Positions 26,022 through 37,380 of a DNA stretch of 64,000 nucleotides are shown here, in pieces. Positions within the stretch are counted from its first letter, which is position 1. Each line of letters opens with the position of its first letter. A model generated the notes under the pieces. That model did not search any database. It was not told the DNA's origin and saw only the letters and a list, made by a program, of their open reading frames with translations. Origin of the DNA: Tenuifilum thalassicum (lineage in GTDB: Bacteria > Bacteroidota > Bacteroidia > Bacteroidales > Tenuifilaceae); NCBI RefSeq assembly GCF_013265555.1, contig NZ_CP041345.1, positions 2,836,581 through 2,900,580 on the forward strand. The letters run 5' to 3'. The position numbers and the translations under genes are program-made.

Positions 26022-27173
26022 CTATGAAAACAACTCGGCACCATTAGCTATTACACAGGTAATAATATCGGGAGTATTACCTTGTGGTGTTTTGTAATGC
26101 AACTTAACTTGTTCTATGAATTGATCTATATGAGTATTTCTCACCAGATTTATTGTGCAGCCACCAAAACCACCACCCATCATTCTTGAACCTAAAACAT
26201 AATCGAGAGGTTCGGTAATATCAACTAGTTTATCGAGTTCGGGACAGCTAACCTCATACTTCTCCTTCAATCCATAGTGTGACTGATACAAAAGCCTTCC
26301 AAAAAGTTGAAAGTCTTTATTTTGTAAAGCTTCACCAGCTTGTTTAACTCTTAAGTTCTCCTCCACCACATAGGAGCACCTATCCCAAACTTTTTTATCG
26401 AACTCACTTTTATGCTCATTTAGCACATCAAGACTTACATCACGTAAGGATGAAATATTAGCGTTGTACTTTTTAAGGATATCCACTCCAACCTGACACT
26501 CATTTCTTCGAATATTATACTTCGATGATGCCAAAGAGTGCTTAACTCCTGTATTAACAAGGATGATGGAAAAATTATCTGTTCTAAGTTCAAAGGGCTC
26601 AAACTCTAGGCTTCGGCAGTCTAACTTAAGCACATGGTTCTTTTTACCATGCAAGGAAGCAAACTGGTCCATTATGCCACATTTAACACCAGCATACTCG
26701 TGCTCTGCCTTTTGCCCAATAAGGGCAAGCTGCATTGGAGTAAAGCCTAAACTAAAAATATGGTTAAGGGCAAATGCCAAACCACTTTCAATTGCAGCCG
26801 ATGACGATAACCCTGCACCAATAGGCACATTACCTCCAAATACGCAATCGAATCCCGGAATGTCCTTCCCATAACCAACCATCTGAGAAATTACCCCTAA
26901 AAGGTAGTTTGCCCATCGCGATTTTGAAGGCGAAATTAAATCAGTTGTCGTAGTAAAGCTTTTATTTAAATCAAAAGCATGAAAACGATAAACGTTTTGC
27001 CCATTTGGCTTAATGGCAAAATACACATACCTGTCAATTGCTGCTGGCATTACAAATCCATCATTATAATCGGTATGTTCGCCAATCAGGTTTACTCTCC
27101 CTGGAGCCCTAAATATTACTGGTTCTGCACCAAAACGATCCTTAAAAGCATCAACAATTTTTTCAACCATCAT
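26022..27173 (-). CDS. galK: Galactokinase
   Basis: 383 residues, the usual GalK length. It phosphorylates alpha-D-galactose at C1 with ATP, the entry step of the Leloir pathway. All three GHMP/galactokinase motifs are visible: FRAPGRVNLIGEHTDYNDGF at the N-terminus, PIGAGLSSSAAIESGLAFAL near 115, and GSRMMGGGFGGCTINL near 335; the catalytic region CGIMDQFASLHG is intact. Its ATG shares a base with the stop of the GH97 gene (TAATG), so translation is coupled. With two galactosidase genes upstream, it catches the released galactose. galT and galE are not in the window. Confidence 0.96.
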   Translation of the reverse strand: MMVEKIVDAFKDRFGAEPVIFRAPGRVNLIGEHTDYNDGFVMPAAIDRYVYFAIKPNGQNVYRFHAFDLNKSFTTTTDLISPSKSRWANYLLGVISQMVGYGKDIPGFDCVFGGNVPIGAGLSSSAAIESGLAFALNHIFSLGFTPMQLALIGQKAEHEYAGVKCGIMDQFASLHGKKNHVLKLDCRSLEFEPFELRTDNFSIILVNTGVKHSLASSKYNIRRNECQVGVDILKKYNANISSLRDVSLDVLNEHKSEFDKKVWDRCSYVVEENLRVKQAGEALQNKDFQLFGRLLYQSHYGLKEKYEVSCPELDKLVDITEPLDYVLGSRMMGGGFGGCTINLVRNTHIDQFIEQVKLHYKTPQGNTPDIITCVIANGAELFS

Positions 27174-29125
27174 TATTCTAAGATTATTACCAATCCACTA
27201 CGCTGATTAACTTTAAATGTATGTTTTTCGTTCTTTTTAGTTTTCACAGATGTTTTCACTAATTCATCATCGGAATTACCTTCTGAAATAACTGTCATTT
27301 TGTAATCCTTATCGTCTAAAAAGTTTAGGTTGATATTAAACTCATGCCCTTCATCGGCTGTCATGCAACCAATATACCACTTGTTGCCTTTTTTTCTGGC
27401 TATGGCAATATGTTTCCCAACTTCGCCTTCAATTGGTAACGTCATATCCCAATTAACTGGGACCTTTGATAAAAAGCCAAGAGCAATGCTATCATTTTCG
27501 TAAAGAGTTGGCGAATCGGCAAGCATTTGAACACCTCCATGGTAAACCACATACATAGCCATTTGTTGTGCACGGGTAGTCATGGAATGCGGGTTATCCC
27601 AAGACTTTTCAAATTTATCTGGAGATACATGTCGCATTGAGCCAGGTGTATAATCCATTGGTCCAACCACGTTTCTAACAAAAGGTATGGTTAAATTGTG
27701 AGTTGGTGTACATTTATCGGAAAACTTGTTGTACTCAAGACCAAGCACACCTTCGATATTAACAATGTTGGGATAGGTTCTATTTATGCCTGTTGGCTTA
27801 TACATACCATGTAGGTTAAGCAACAGTTTTCGCTTTGCACACTCTTGAGCCAACCGGTTCACGAAATCTACAATTCTCTGGTCGGTGCGGTCAAAAAAAT
27901 CGACCTTTAACCCAGAAACGCCCATTTTACTGAACATATCGAGATTTGCTGTAAAATTTTTATCGATGGTATTCCACATTGCCCAAATAAACACGCCTAC
28001 CCCCTTGCTTTTGGCATAATCTATCACCTCTGCAAGATCGAGGTTAGGGTTAACCCGTTCGAAACTCCATAGCTTTGTCCAACCATCATCAATATTGATA
28101 TACTCAATACCATTTTTAGCGGCAAAATCAATCATGTACTTGTAAGTTTGGGTATTGATTCCTGCTTCAAAATCAACTCCCTGAAGGTTCCAATTGTGGT
28201 ACCAGTCCCAAACTACTTTACCAGGTTTAACCCAGCTAAAATCCATTTTAGGGTCATCGGCAAGGAGATAAACAAGGTTGTTTTGTAGTATCTCGGCATC
28301 GTTATTGGCAATCATTATCACGCGCCAAGGGAAGCTACGTTTACCATCGGACTTTGCAATGTAGTCCTCAGCCTTCTTGACAACCATTCTTGATATTTGT
28401 GGCCATTTAACAAGATGCAACCTACCTGGAAGTTGTTGTTTCTCCTTTTTAGGATATTTTGGGAAAACAGTCTTAAAAACATCATCGCCTTCCTTTTGCA
28501 TGAACATTCCAGGATACTCAAAGAGGTTTGATTCCGAGATTACGACAAGTTCCCCATTTGGGGTTTTAAACATAAATGGCGTAAGGGCAAACTTGTCCTT
28601 ATCAATACTTTCTAAAGGTTTAGGCAGGTAGTTAACTTCAAATGGGGTAAGGAAACCACTAACTTCAGGGAAGTATACCGTGCAATTAGCTGGTAGATTA
28701 AACCGATTTGGCTCATCGAATACTATAATCTCATTATCGAAGGTAGTGAGTAATCGCCAAGCAAAACCATCATTGTAGCATCGGAATTGAACCGATAAGC
28801 CATTTTCATAGCTTAACGTGAGCTGATTGTAGTGGTCTTGCAATTGAGCATATGTCCCCCAGGTTGGGGTTACCATCACATTAGAGCTATCGTAAGCTGC
28901 TCGATGCTTATCGCTAAAGGCTTTTTCATCAAACAGGTTTGCTTTCATAGCAATAGTCGAGTGTTCAACGATGGGATTACCATCGTTGAACACAGCATAG
29001 GATAATCCATCCTTCACCTCAATACTTGCATAAACTTTCCCATTGGGAGATTGGAGCTTATAGCTTTGCCCAAAAACTACTAATGCAATTAGCTGAAGTG
29101 TTAGATATATTGAAAACTTTTTCAT
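27173..29125 (-). CDS. GH97 glycoside hydrolase, probable retaining alpha-galactosidase
   Basis: 650 residues with a signal peptide (cut near VFGQ-20). An N-terminal beta-sandwich (about 22-290), a TIM barrel (about 300-560; WDWYHNWNLQGVDFEAGI, INIDDGWTKLWSFERVNPNL) and a C-terminal beta domain are typical of GH97. GH97 contains inverting alpha-glucosidases (SusB) and retaining alpha-galactosidases. Asp409 (GLKVDFFDR) and Glu464 (GLEYNKF) are 55 residues apart, like the nucleophile and acid/base reported for Bacteroides Gal97a (Asp415, Glu470), and inverting members lack that aspartate. The neighbouring galK and beta-galactosidase support galactose specificity. Calcium binding through glutamates is expected. 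Periplasmic or outer-membrane location is likely. The linkage preference needs an assay. Confidence 0.88.
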   Translation of the reverse strand: MKKFSIYLTLQLIALVVFGQSYKLQSPNGKVYASIEVKDGLSYAVFNDGNPIVEHSTIAMKANLFDEKAFSDKHRAAYDSSNVMVTPTWGTYAQLQDHYNQLTLSYENGLSVQFRCYNDGFAWRLLTTFDNEIIVFDEPNRFNLPANCTVYFPEVSGFLTPFEVNYLPKPLESIDKDKFALTPFMFKTPNGELVVISESNLFEYPGMFMQKEGDDVFKTVFPKYPKKEKQQLPGRLHLVKWPQISRMVVKKAEDYIAKSDGKRSFPWRVIMIANNDAEILQNNLVYLLADDPKMDFSWVKPGKVVWDWYHNWNLQGVDFEAGINTQTYKYMIDFAAKNGIEYINIDDGWTKLWSFERVNPNLDLAEVIDYAKSKGVGVFIWAMWNTIDKNFTANLDMFSKMGVSGLKVDFFDRTDQRIVDFVNRLAQECAKRKLLLNLHGMYKPTGINRTYPNIVNIEGVLGLEYNKFSDKCTPTHNLTIPFVRNVVGPMDYTPGSMRHVSPDKFEKSWDNPHSMTTRAQQMAMYVVYHGGVQMLADSPTLYENDSIALGFLSKVPVNWDMTLPIEGEVGKHIAIARKKGNKWYIGCMTADEGHEFNINLNFLDDKDYKMTVISEGNSDDELVKTSVKTKKNEKHTFKVNQRSGLVIILE

Positions 29126-29148
29126 CTCAGTTATGCTTTTTGTCTTAG

Positions 29149-32313
<3,165 letters not shown>

Positions 32314-33633
32314 TTAGAAAAGGTATCCAACCAAAACATAAAGCCCAGAGGTACCATAGTTTTTATCCATGGCCATACCATAATCGGCCGAAACAACAAA
32401 GTTCTCGTTCATAACCACCTTGAATCCAGCACCAAACGCGGTGTAAAGTCCCTTATACTCATCGGAGAAAAACTGGTCTCTTTGAGCCTGAGGAACATTA
32501 GCTAGATCGATATCATACCCTTTAAGAATTTTTCCAGCATCAGCGAAAAGATTCATACCTAGGTAGAAGTTCTGACCAATTGCATTGAAACGGTAGAATT
32601 TCCAGCGTAGTTCAAAGTTACCAATTGCAGAATGTTGACCAACCACGCGATTCATTAGTACACCTCTTACGCTTTGTGCACCGCCAAATCCTTCGAGATA
32701 GTTACTTGTGGTTAAGTGCTGACGAGAATAAAAAGGCACATTACCAAAAGTCCCCTCGTACCATAAACGGTATGCAAAGGATAACTTCTCTTTAACCAAA
32801 GTGAAATACTGACGGTGAATTAACGAAACTCTACCAAAGTTATCATTATTCCCTATAAATTTAGGTGAGGCTCTGAAAAGTAGTTCAGTCCAAGTTCCTT
32901 TCATTGGGTTTGTGAGTCGGTCGCGAGTATCGTAAACCAATCCGAACTTGAAACTATTGTCAAAACCTCCATCTTTTTCATCATCAGAGATGATGCCCCA
33001 ATTTACAAGCTGATCGTAAAGAATAAGAGTGTCAGGAATAAGCTCATCATTATCGCGACCTTTGTTTAGGTGAGCTACATCAACTGTACTAACATCATAC
33101 CATCCAAGGTCTAAACCGGCAATCCATTTGAACTTGCTATCAGCAATCCTATCTTCCAATAGGAAATCGGCTTTGGCAAGTTTTCTGTCATATTTATAGA
33201 ATACCTGCGAAATAAAACCGTTTGCATCGATATCTTCGAAATCGGCATTATAAACTGTTTGAGTACCATTAAAACCATAGAAAGGATAGGTACGATTCCT
33301 ATTAAAGCTTAATCGACCGATAAAATGCTTATTTGGAATAAGCGTATAGGAATCGAAGTAGGCAATTGCATCCATACTCCCCTTAGTATAGGCCGATAGC
33401 TGCAAGTAAAGGTTGTGATTAAAGTCGGGATAACGCGAACCATCGCCAAAATCGAAAGAGTTTACTATTGCACCGTAGAGTAAACCCAGGTTTGAGTCAT
33501 AGCCCAGTGCAGGGAGCACACCAACGGTCCAACCAGTTTTAACATCCTCATTAACTTTTTTCTCTGTGTTTTCCTGAGCAAAAACAGGAAGCATCAAAAT
33601 GCTTGCGAAAGCAATTAATAAAACGTTTCTCAT
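32314..33633 (-). CDS. Omp85-superfamily outer-membrane barrel without POTRA domains
   Basis: 439 residues with a signal peptide (cut near PVFAQ-20). After a short linker (about 21-40) the chain goes straight into a predicted 16-strand barrel of alternating residues ending in aromatic LYVLVGYLF. The Omp85 lid signature is present as GAQSVRGVLMNRVVG, with FGLVYDTRDRLTNPMKGTW as the D-T-R-D repeat typical of BamA/TamA/FhaC barrels. There is no room for POTRA domains, which need about 75 residues each, so it is not a BamA. It heads the operon with GH2, GH97 and galK; a role in passing galactosides or in placing the enzymes at the surface is inference. Confidence 0.82.
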   Translation of the reverse strand: MRNVLLIAFASILMLPVFAQENTEKKVNEDVKTGWTVGVLPALGYDSNLGLLYGAIVNSFDFGDGSRYPDFNHNLYLQLSAYTKGSMDAIAYFDSYTLIPNKHFIGRLSFNRNRTYPFYGFNGTQTVYNADFEDIDANGFISQVFYKYDRKLAKADFLLEDRIADSKFKWIAGLDLGWYDVSTVDVAHLNKGRDNDELIPDTLILYDQLVNWGIISDDEKDGGFDNSFKFGLVYDTRDRLTNPMKGTWTELLFRASPKFIGNNDNFGRVSLIHRQYFTLVKEKLSFAYRLWYEGTFGNVPFYSRQHLTTSNYLEGFGGAQSVRGVLMNRVVGQHSAIGNFELRWKFYRFNAIGQNFYLGMNLFADAGKILKGYDIDLANVPQAQRDQFFSDEYKGLYTAFGAGFKVVMNENFVVSADYGMAMDKNYGTSGLYVLVGYLF

Positions 33634-33710
33634 AGCTATTGCAATTTTAGGTTTAAAGTTTAGGTTTTGAATAGCTATTTATGAAACTAAGTTTTCAATG
33701 TCGTTCAAAT

Positions 33711-33742
33711 AAAAAGTTCGAACAATTTTAGATGTTCGAACT
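33711..33742 (-). terminator. Intrinsic terminator of the AraC-type regulator
   Basis: Two copies of the 8-base palindrome GTTCGAAC (33716-33723 and 33734-33741) form a 9-base stem when read leftward (AGTTCGAAC / GTTCGAACT, loop about 10), followed by TTTTT (33715-33711). The palindromes could alternatively be an operator for the galactoside operon, which starts at 33633. Confidence 0.7.
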
Positions 33743-33796
33743 CTCACATCCTTCTGACTATGTGTTATTTATATCATATAGAGACTAGTAAATTAA

Positions 33797-34903
33797 TTAG
33801 GTACTTTTCTTATTTGAACTTCTAAAAGCCTTTTTATATTCCGATGGTGTCATGCCAGTTTCCTTTTTAAAAAGAGTGTTAAAAGATGTTTTAGAATTAA
33901 ACCCAGAATCGAATGCAATTCCTAAAAGGGTCTCATTATCGTACTTTGGGTCAACCAATCGGCGTTTAGCTTCGTTAATTCTAAATGCATTGATATAGTT
34001 GAAAAAGTTAACTCCTAAATCTTTATTCAAGTAGCTAGATATTTCCTGTGTGGTAACTCCAACCTGATCGGCTAGGTCCTGAATGGTTAGCTCATTATTA
34101 AGGTACGGTTTATTCTTTACCATGAACTCGTAAAGCATATCTCCAAACTTATCAGATTTTAAGGTATTCTCTTTTGAGGGAACATCTAATTTCTGTGGTT
34201 TCTGATATTGGTATAACACCGGCTGGTGAATACCATAGTAACTTATTGAGAATGTAAACACTAATAAACCTAAATGGAAAAGTTCAATGGGGTTAAATGG
34301 GAAAATATTTTGAGTTGAGAATACTAGAAACGTGATGCCTGAAGCAAAAAAACCTGTAAGTATCCACAACGCCGAATTTTTGATCCAGCTCAGCATGATA
34401 CTTTCGGATCGGTACGAAAAATGGTCGCCGAGCGAGTGGTTGTGCCTGCTGATTAGTTTAAGTGAAATCCACCAGTAGTAAAGCATAACCACTAGAAATG
34501 ATGTAAAATTAAACAGGGCAAGCCACGTGATAGAACCTTTATGGTAAAAGTTGATTGAATTGATATCGATTGGACTGCCCCACAATATTGATATAATCAG
34601 AAATAGGTAAAGCGGCGACAGGTGAATGTGAATATTACTAAGTTTAGTAGGCTTTTTCGAAATTAATAACTTGGTGTAAAAGTAAAGGAACGGCCCATAG
34701 CTAAAAGGAATAATAATAAGATCGGGCAACCATTTCAGGTAAACGGCATTTATTAGCGAATAAAGCATCTCAAAGCCTATAACAAAAAGCCAAACTATTA
34801 AAAGATTATCTGCTGCTCCCTTATTTGGCTTTCGATAAACAAGCAAGGCCGCAAACCATGCCTGTATTAGACCAATGTGATAGATAGGGAAAATGTCAGT
34901 CAT
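33797..34903 (-). CDS. AraC-family regulator with seven-helix membrane domain
   Basis: 368 residues from the ATG at 34903; a further ATG 12 codons upstream (34939) is possible but adds only a polar leader. Residues about 5-235 hold seven hydrophobic segments; residues about 270-368 form an AraC/XylS DNA-binding domain with two helix-turn-helix units (LTIQDLADQVGVTTQEISSY, then GIAFDSGFNSKTSFNTLFKK and the closing TGMTPSEYKKAF). Such proteins bind DNA while staying in the inner membrane, a design found in Bacteroidota. It lies upstream of the galactoside operon in the same direction but has its own terminator, so it is a separate unit; it probably controls that operon in response to an extracytoplasmic signal (inference). 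Confidence 0.85.
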   Translation of the reverse strand: MTDIFPIYHIGLIQAWFAALLVYRKPNKGAADNLLIVWLFVIGFEMLYSLINAVYLKWLPDLIIIPFSYGPFLYFYTKLLISKKPTKLSNIHIHLSPLYLFLIISILWGSPIDINSINFYHKGSITWLALFNFTSFLVVMLYYWWISLKLISRHNHSLGDHFSYRSESIMLSWIKNSALWILTGFFASGITFLVFSTQNIFPFNPIELFHLGLLVFTFSISYYGIHQPVLYQYQKPQKLDVPSKENTLKSDKFGDMLYEFMVKNKPYLNNELTIQDLADQVGVTTQEISSYLNKDLGVNFFNYINAFRINEAKRRLVDPKYDNETLLGIAFDSGFNSKTSFNTLFKKETGMTPSEYKKAFRSSNKKST

Positions 34904-35789
34904 CGCATTTCTTTTGTTGTAAATGTAAATAAAACTCAAAAGAAAGAAAAGAGATTTTTATAGAGTGAACGGGAATCTCTGATATGGCTTTGTCATACCA
35001 GATTTTTGGAGGAAACTCGAATTGAAGAATTTGAGGAAGTTAGAAGAAGTTAGAAGAATTTAAAAAATGGGGTCTGAATGAATTAGAAACAATCGGAATG
35101 ATTCTGAAAATTTTAGGGACCATGTTAACTTTTCCCCTGCGTGGCTTTATGTTTTACACTGAGAGATTCTGAAAAGCCAATCCAACTATAACTTGAATAG
35201 AATGCAAATGTCGCACAGTAACATTTTTTTTCGTTTAACGATTTTCACCTTTATCCATCTTCACCGGAGTTTAGTTATAGTTTTTGGAGTGTAGATTAAA
35301 AGGTTTACTATCAATCTTATTGAGTAACATTTAGCCCAGCAGAGCAAAATAGCGAAAGCGAAAAAAAATTTCCATTACGATTGACGATGAAGAGAAATCA
35401 TAAAGCGTAGATGAGACGTCGCAATGCTACATCGGTCAAAAACCTTAAAGAAACAATTTGTTTTACATATCGAAACAAAACATTAGTACTCTATAATTAG
35501 AAGACCTTTCTTCAGAAACTCCAACTGACTTGGTTACTAATACAATTACAAATAACGCTAAGAAAAACATCATGAAAAAACATGAATAATATTGGGACAA
35601 TTTAAAGTTTTTTCATCACCTATTATTAAAATACAGTTTACTACCTGTGCTAGAAAACAAATAAATTTTTAAAATGGTCAGCAGTATATTGCATTTTGTG
35701 ATATTTTTTTTACCTTAGACTAAACAACCCAACAGCAAACATTTAAAAGATTTGAAAAAACACATTTATTAACAAATTATTAAATCATT
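34904..35789 (+). other. Gene-poor A+T-rich stretch, about 890 bases
   Basis: No credible coding sequence on either strand. Contents: an imperfect hairpin TCTGATATG / CATACCAGA followed by T5 (about 34977-35007); a tandem repeat at 35036-35055; a motif GTAGATGAGACGTCGCAATG (about 35406-35425) that resembles worn-down dispersed repeats common in this phylum; and a weak promoter-like pair (TTG 35689-35691, TACCTTAG 35711-35718) ahead of the TlpA-like gene. It may be a scar of lost DNA. Confidence 0.5.
35036..35055 (+). repeat. Tandem 10-mer, two copies
   Basis: GAAGTTAGAA occurs twice head to tail, flanked by partial copies (TTGAGGAAG before, GAATTT after). Purine-rich, inside the gene-poor stretch; may be slippage. 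Confidence 0.6.
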
Positions 35790-36953
35790 ATGACTAACAA
35801 GCTTTTCGTTTTACTCATTTTATTTTCTTCAATTTCTGGTTTTTCTCAAAGCAATTTGATAGGTAAAAAAGCACCAGAGATAAAGATAGAAAAATGGATT
35901 TACCCAAAAATAAAAGTTGCCAATTGGCAAGTTCGGGAAGTCCCTAGTGATTTATCAGGTAAAGTGGTTGTTCTTGATTTTTGGGCAACAAAATGCGCAC
36001 CTTGTGTAGCTTCAATTCCGAAACTTAATGAGTTAGCGAAACGATTTCCAGAAATAGTTTTCATATCGATTTCATTTGAAAAGGAAGAACTCATAAATAG
36101 GTTTTTAAAAAAGATGGTAATGTATTACCCAGTAGGTTCAGATCCAACCGAGGCTACTATTAAAAAATTTGGTGTTACAGGCTATCCAGAAACTTTTCTC
36201 ATTGATAAGAATGGAATTATTCAATGGCAAGGGAGCCCATTTAAACTATCTGAGAAAATATTAAAAAAAGCGATAGGTAATTCAGAGACTCAAAATAGTT
36301 TAAGTATTAATGATTCTGAATTTCCTCATAAAAATTCAGCTTATGATTTTACGCTAAAAAAGAATGAATTAGGCATGAATGAAGCATCGTATTTTCACTA
36401 CTCACCTTTTGACATAAATGTTTTTAATTTAGACCTTCCAACTATCATATCCGCTTTCTATGGATATAGCAAATCACGACTATTATTTAAGGATACTCTG
36501 CTGCTAAATAATACATATGATATTACATTAAAGGCTAATAGGGAAGTAACCACAGAAGCAAATTGCATGGAGATTTTTAAATATCTGTTGCCAAACAATC
36601 TAGAGTTTGAAATGAAAAATATTGAGAAAGACACTTTTGTTTATGTACTTCAAGTCTATAATGATATCATATTAAATAAGAATCTAACTAAATTTGACTA
36701 TTCGGGTAGCTCAAAGGACAATTTAAAATGGAGGCTGACAGGAGCAACTCTGAAGAACCTGAAAAACTTTCTTGAAAATGAATATAATGCCATAATTGAA
36801 CTAAAACTGCAACTTGATAGTAAATTTGATTTTATTTTACCTTCAAATGACTTCGAAGCTACAGTTGAATGCCTTAGAAAGGAGTATGGTATTGAACTTA
36901 AACCACAAAAATTAAAAACAAAATTTATAGAGATTAGGCGAAAAAGCATATAG
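35790..36953 (+). CDS. TlpA-like thioredoxin-fold protein with extra C-terminal domain
   Basis: 387 residues with a signal peptide (cut near SGFSQ-20), periplasmic. Residues about 25-170 are a TlpA/ResA-type thioredoxin fold: IGKKAPEIKIEKW, then VVLDFWATKCAPC with redox cysteines 69 and 72, then GVTGYPETFLIDKNGIIQW with the cis-proline region. Such proteins reduce disulfides in cytochrome c maturation or stress defence. The remaining 200 residues (about 185-387) are not thioredoxin; their end (LRKEYGIELKPQKLKTKFIE) resembles DUF3738-type domains, seen fused to TlpA in Bacteroidota and Acidobacteria. More A+T-rich than its surroundings and isolated between two gene-poor stretches, which suggests acquired DNA. 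Confidence 0.83.
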   Translation: MTNKLFVLLILFSSISGFSQSNLIGKKAPEIKIEKWIYPKIKVANWQVREVPSDLSGKVVVLDFWATKCAPCVASIPKLNELAKRFPEIVFISISFEKEELINRFLKKMVMYYPVGSDPTEATIKKFGVTGYPETFLIDKNGIIQWQGSPFKLSEKILKKAIGNSETQNSLSINDSEFPHKNSAYDFTLKKNELGMNEASYFHYSPFDINVFNLDLPTIISAFYGYSKSRLLFKDTLLLNNTYDITLKANREVTTEANCMEIFKYLLPNNLEFEMKNIEKDTFVYVLQVYNDIILNKNLTKFDYSGSSKDNLKWRLTGATLKNLKNFLENEYNAIIELKLQLDSKFDFILPSNDFEATVECLRKEYGIELKPQKLKTKFIEIRRKSI

Positions 36954-37380
36954 CATTGGTCGATTTAACATGTAGTGACTTTTCCAAAATATCTACCCAT
37001 TAAATTAGAGTAAGGTTTGTTATTAAATACCATAAAGGCGGACTACTGTAGCAGAAAGTACTCTCAAAACAATTGGCAATAGTAGGTTGAACCATTTCAA
37101 AAATGTGATAATGAAGTGTTGCATGTGACATTAGGCAAAAGCCCAAAGAACCATATTTTTATACCGAGAGAAGGAGAGGATTTCTTGTTAAAGCAAGTAT
37201 GTTTGTTAAAGGTGCTTATCGGAATAAGTTGGAAAAATCCGAAAGAATAAGGAAGATAATTAAGGAACAAAATTATTTGAAATAATATATCAAAACCCAA
37301 AAAGATTTCTGAGCAGAATAAAAAAACGATGAGGCTGCTTTTCAGACAACCTCATCGTTAAACGTCTATAGTCAAAAATA
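36954..37380 (+). other. Gene-poor stretch with a possible decayed reading frame and a terminator
   Basis: 427 bases without an intact gene. In 37115-37285 (plus strand) one frame stays open for 56 codons to a TAA and reads like real protein (YFYTERRRGFLVKASMF, then YRNKLEKSERIRKIIKEQNY) but has no proper start and a stop just upstream, so it may be a gene remnant; I do not recognise the family. The minus strand is also open over the same span (37097-37300) but looks like a shadow. The mutB terminator occupies the right end. Confidence 0.4.
37318..37359 (-). terminator. Intrinsic terminator of mutB
   Basis: 10-base stem AACGATGAGG / CCTCATCGTT (37325-37359), an inner CTG/CAG extension, then (leftward) a T run from the A6 at 37321-37326 and beyond. 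Confidence 0.85.

Noticed and set aside
37097-37300. 68-codon minus-strand frame in the gene-poor stretch
   Set aside because: Opposes a more protein-like plus-strand frame, has no context or start signal, and its composition is hydrophobic noise.
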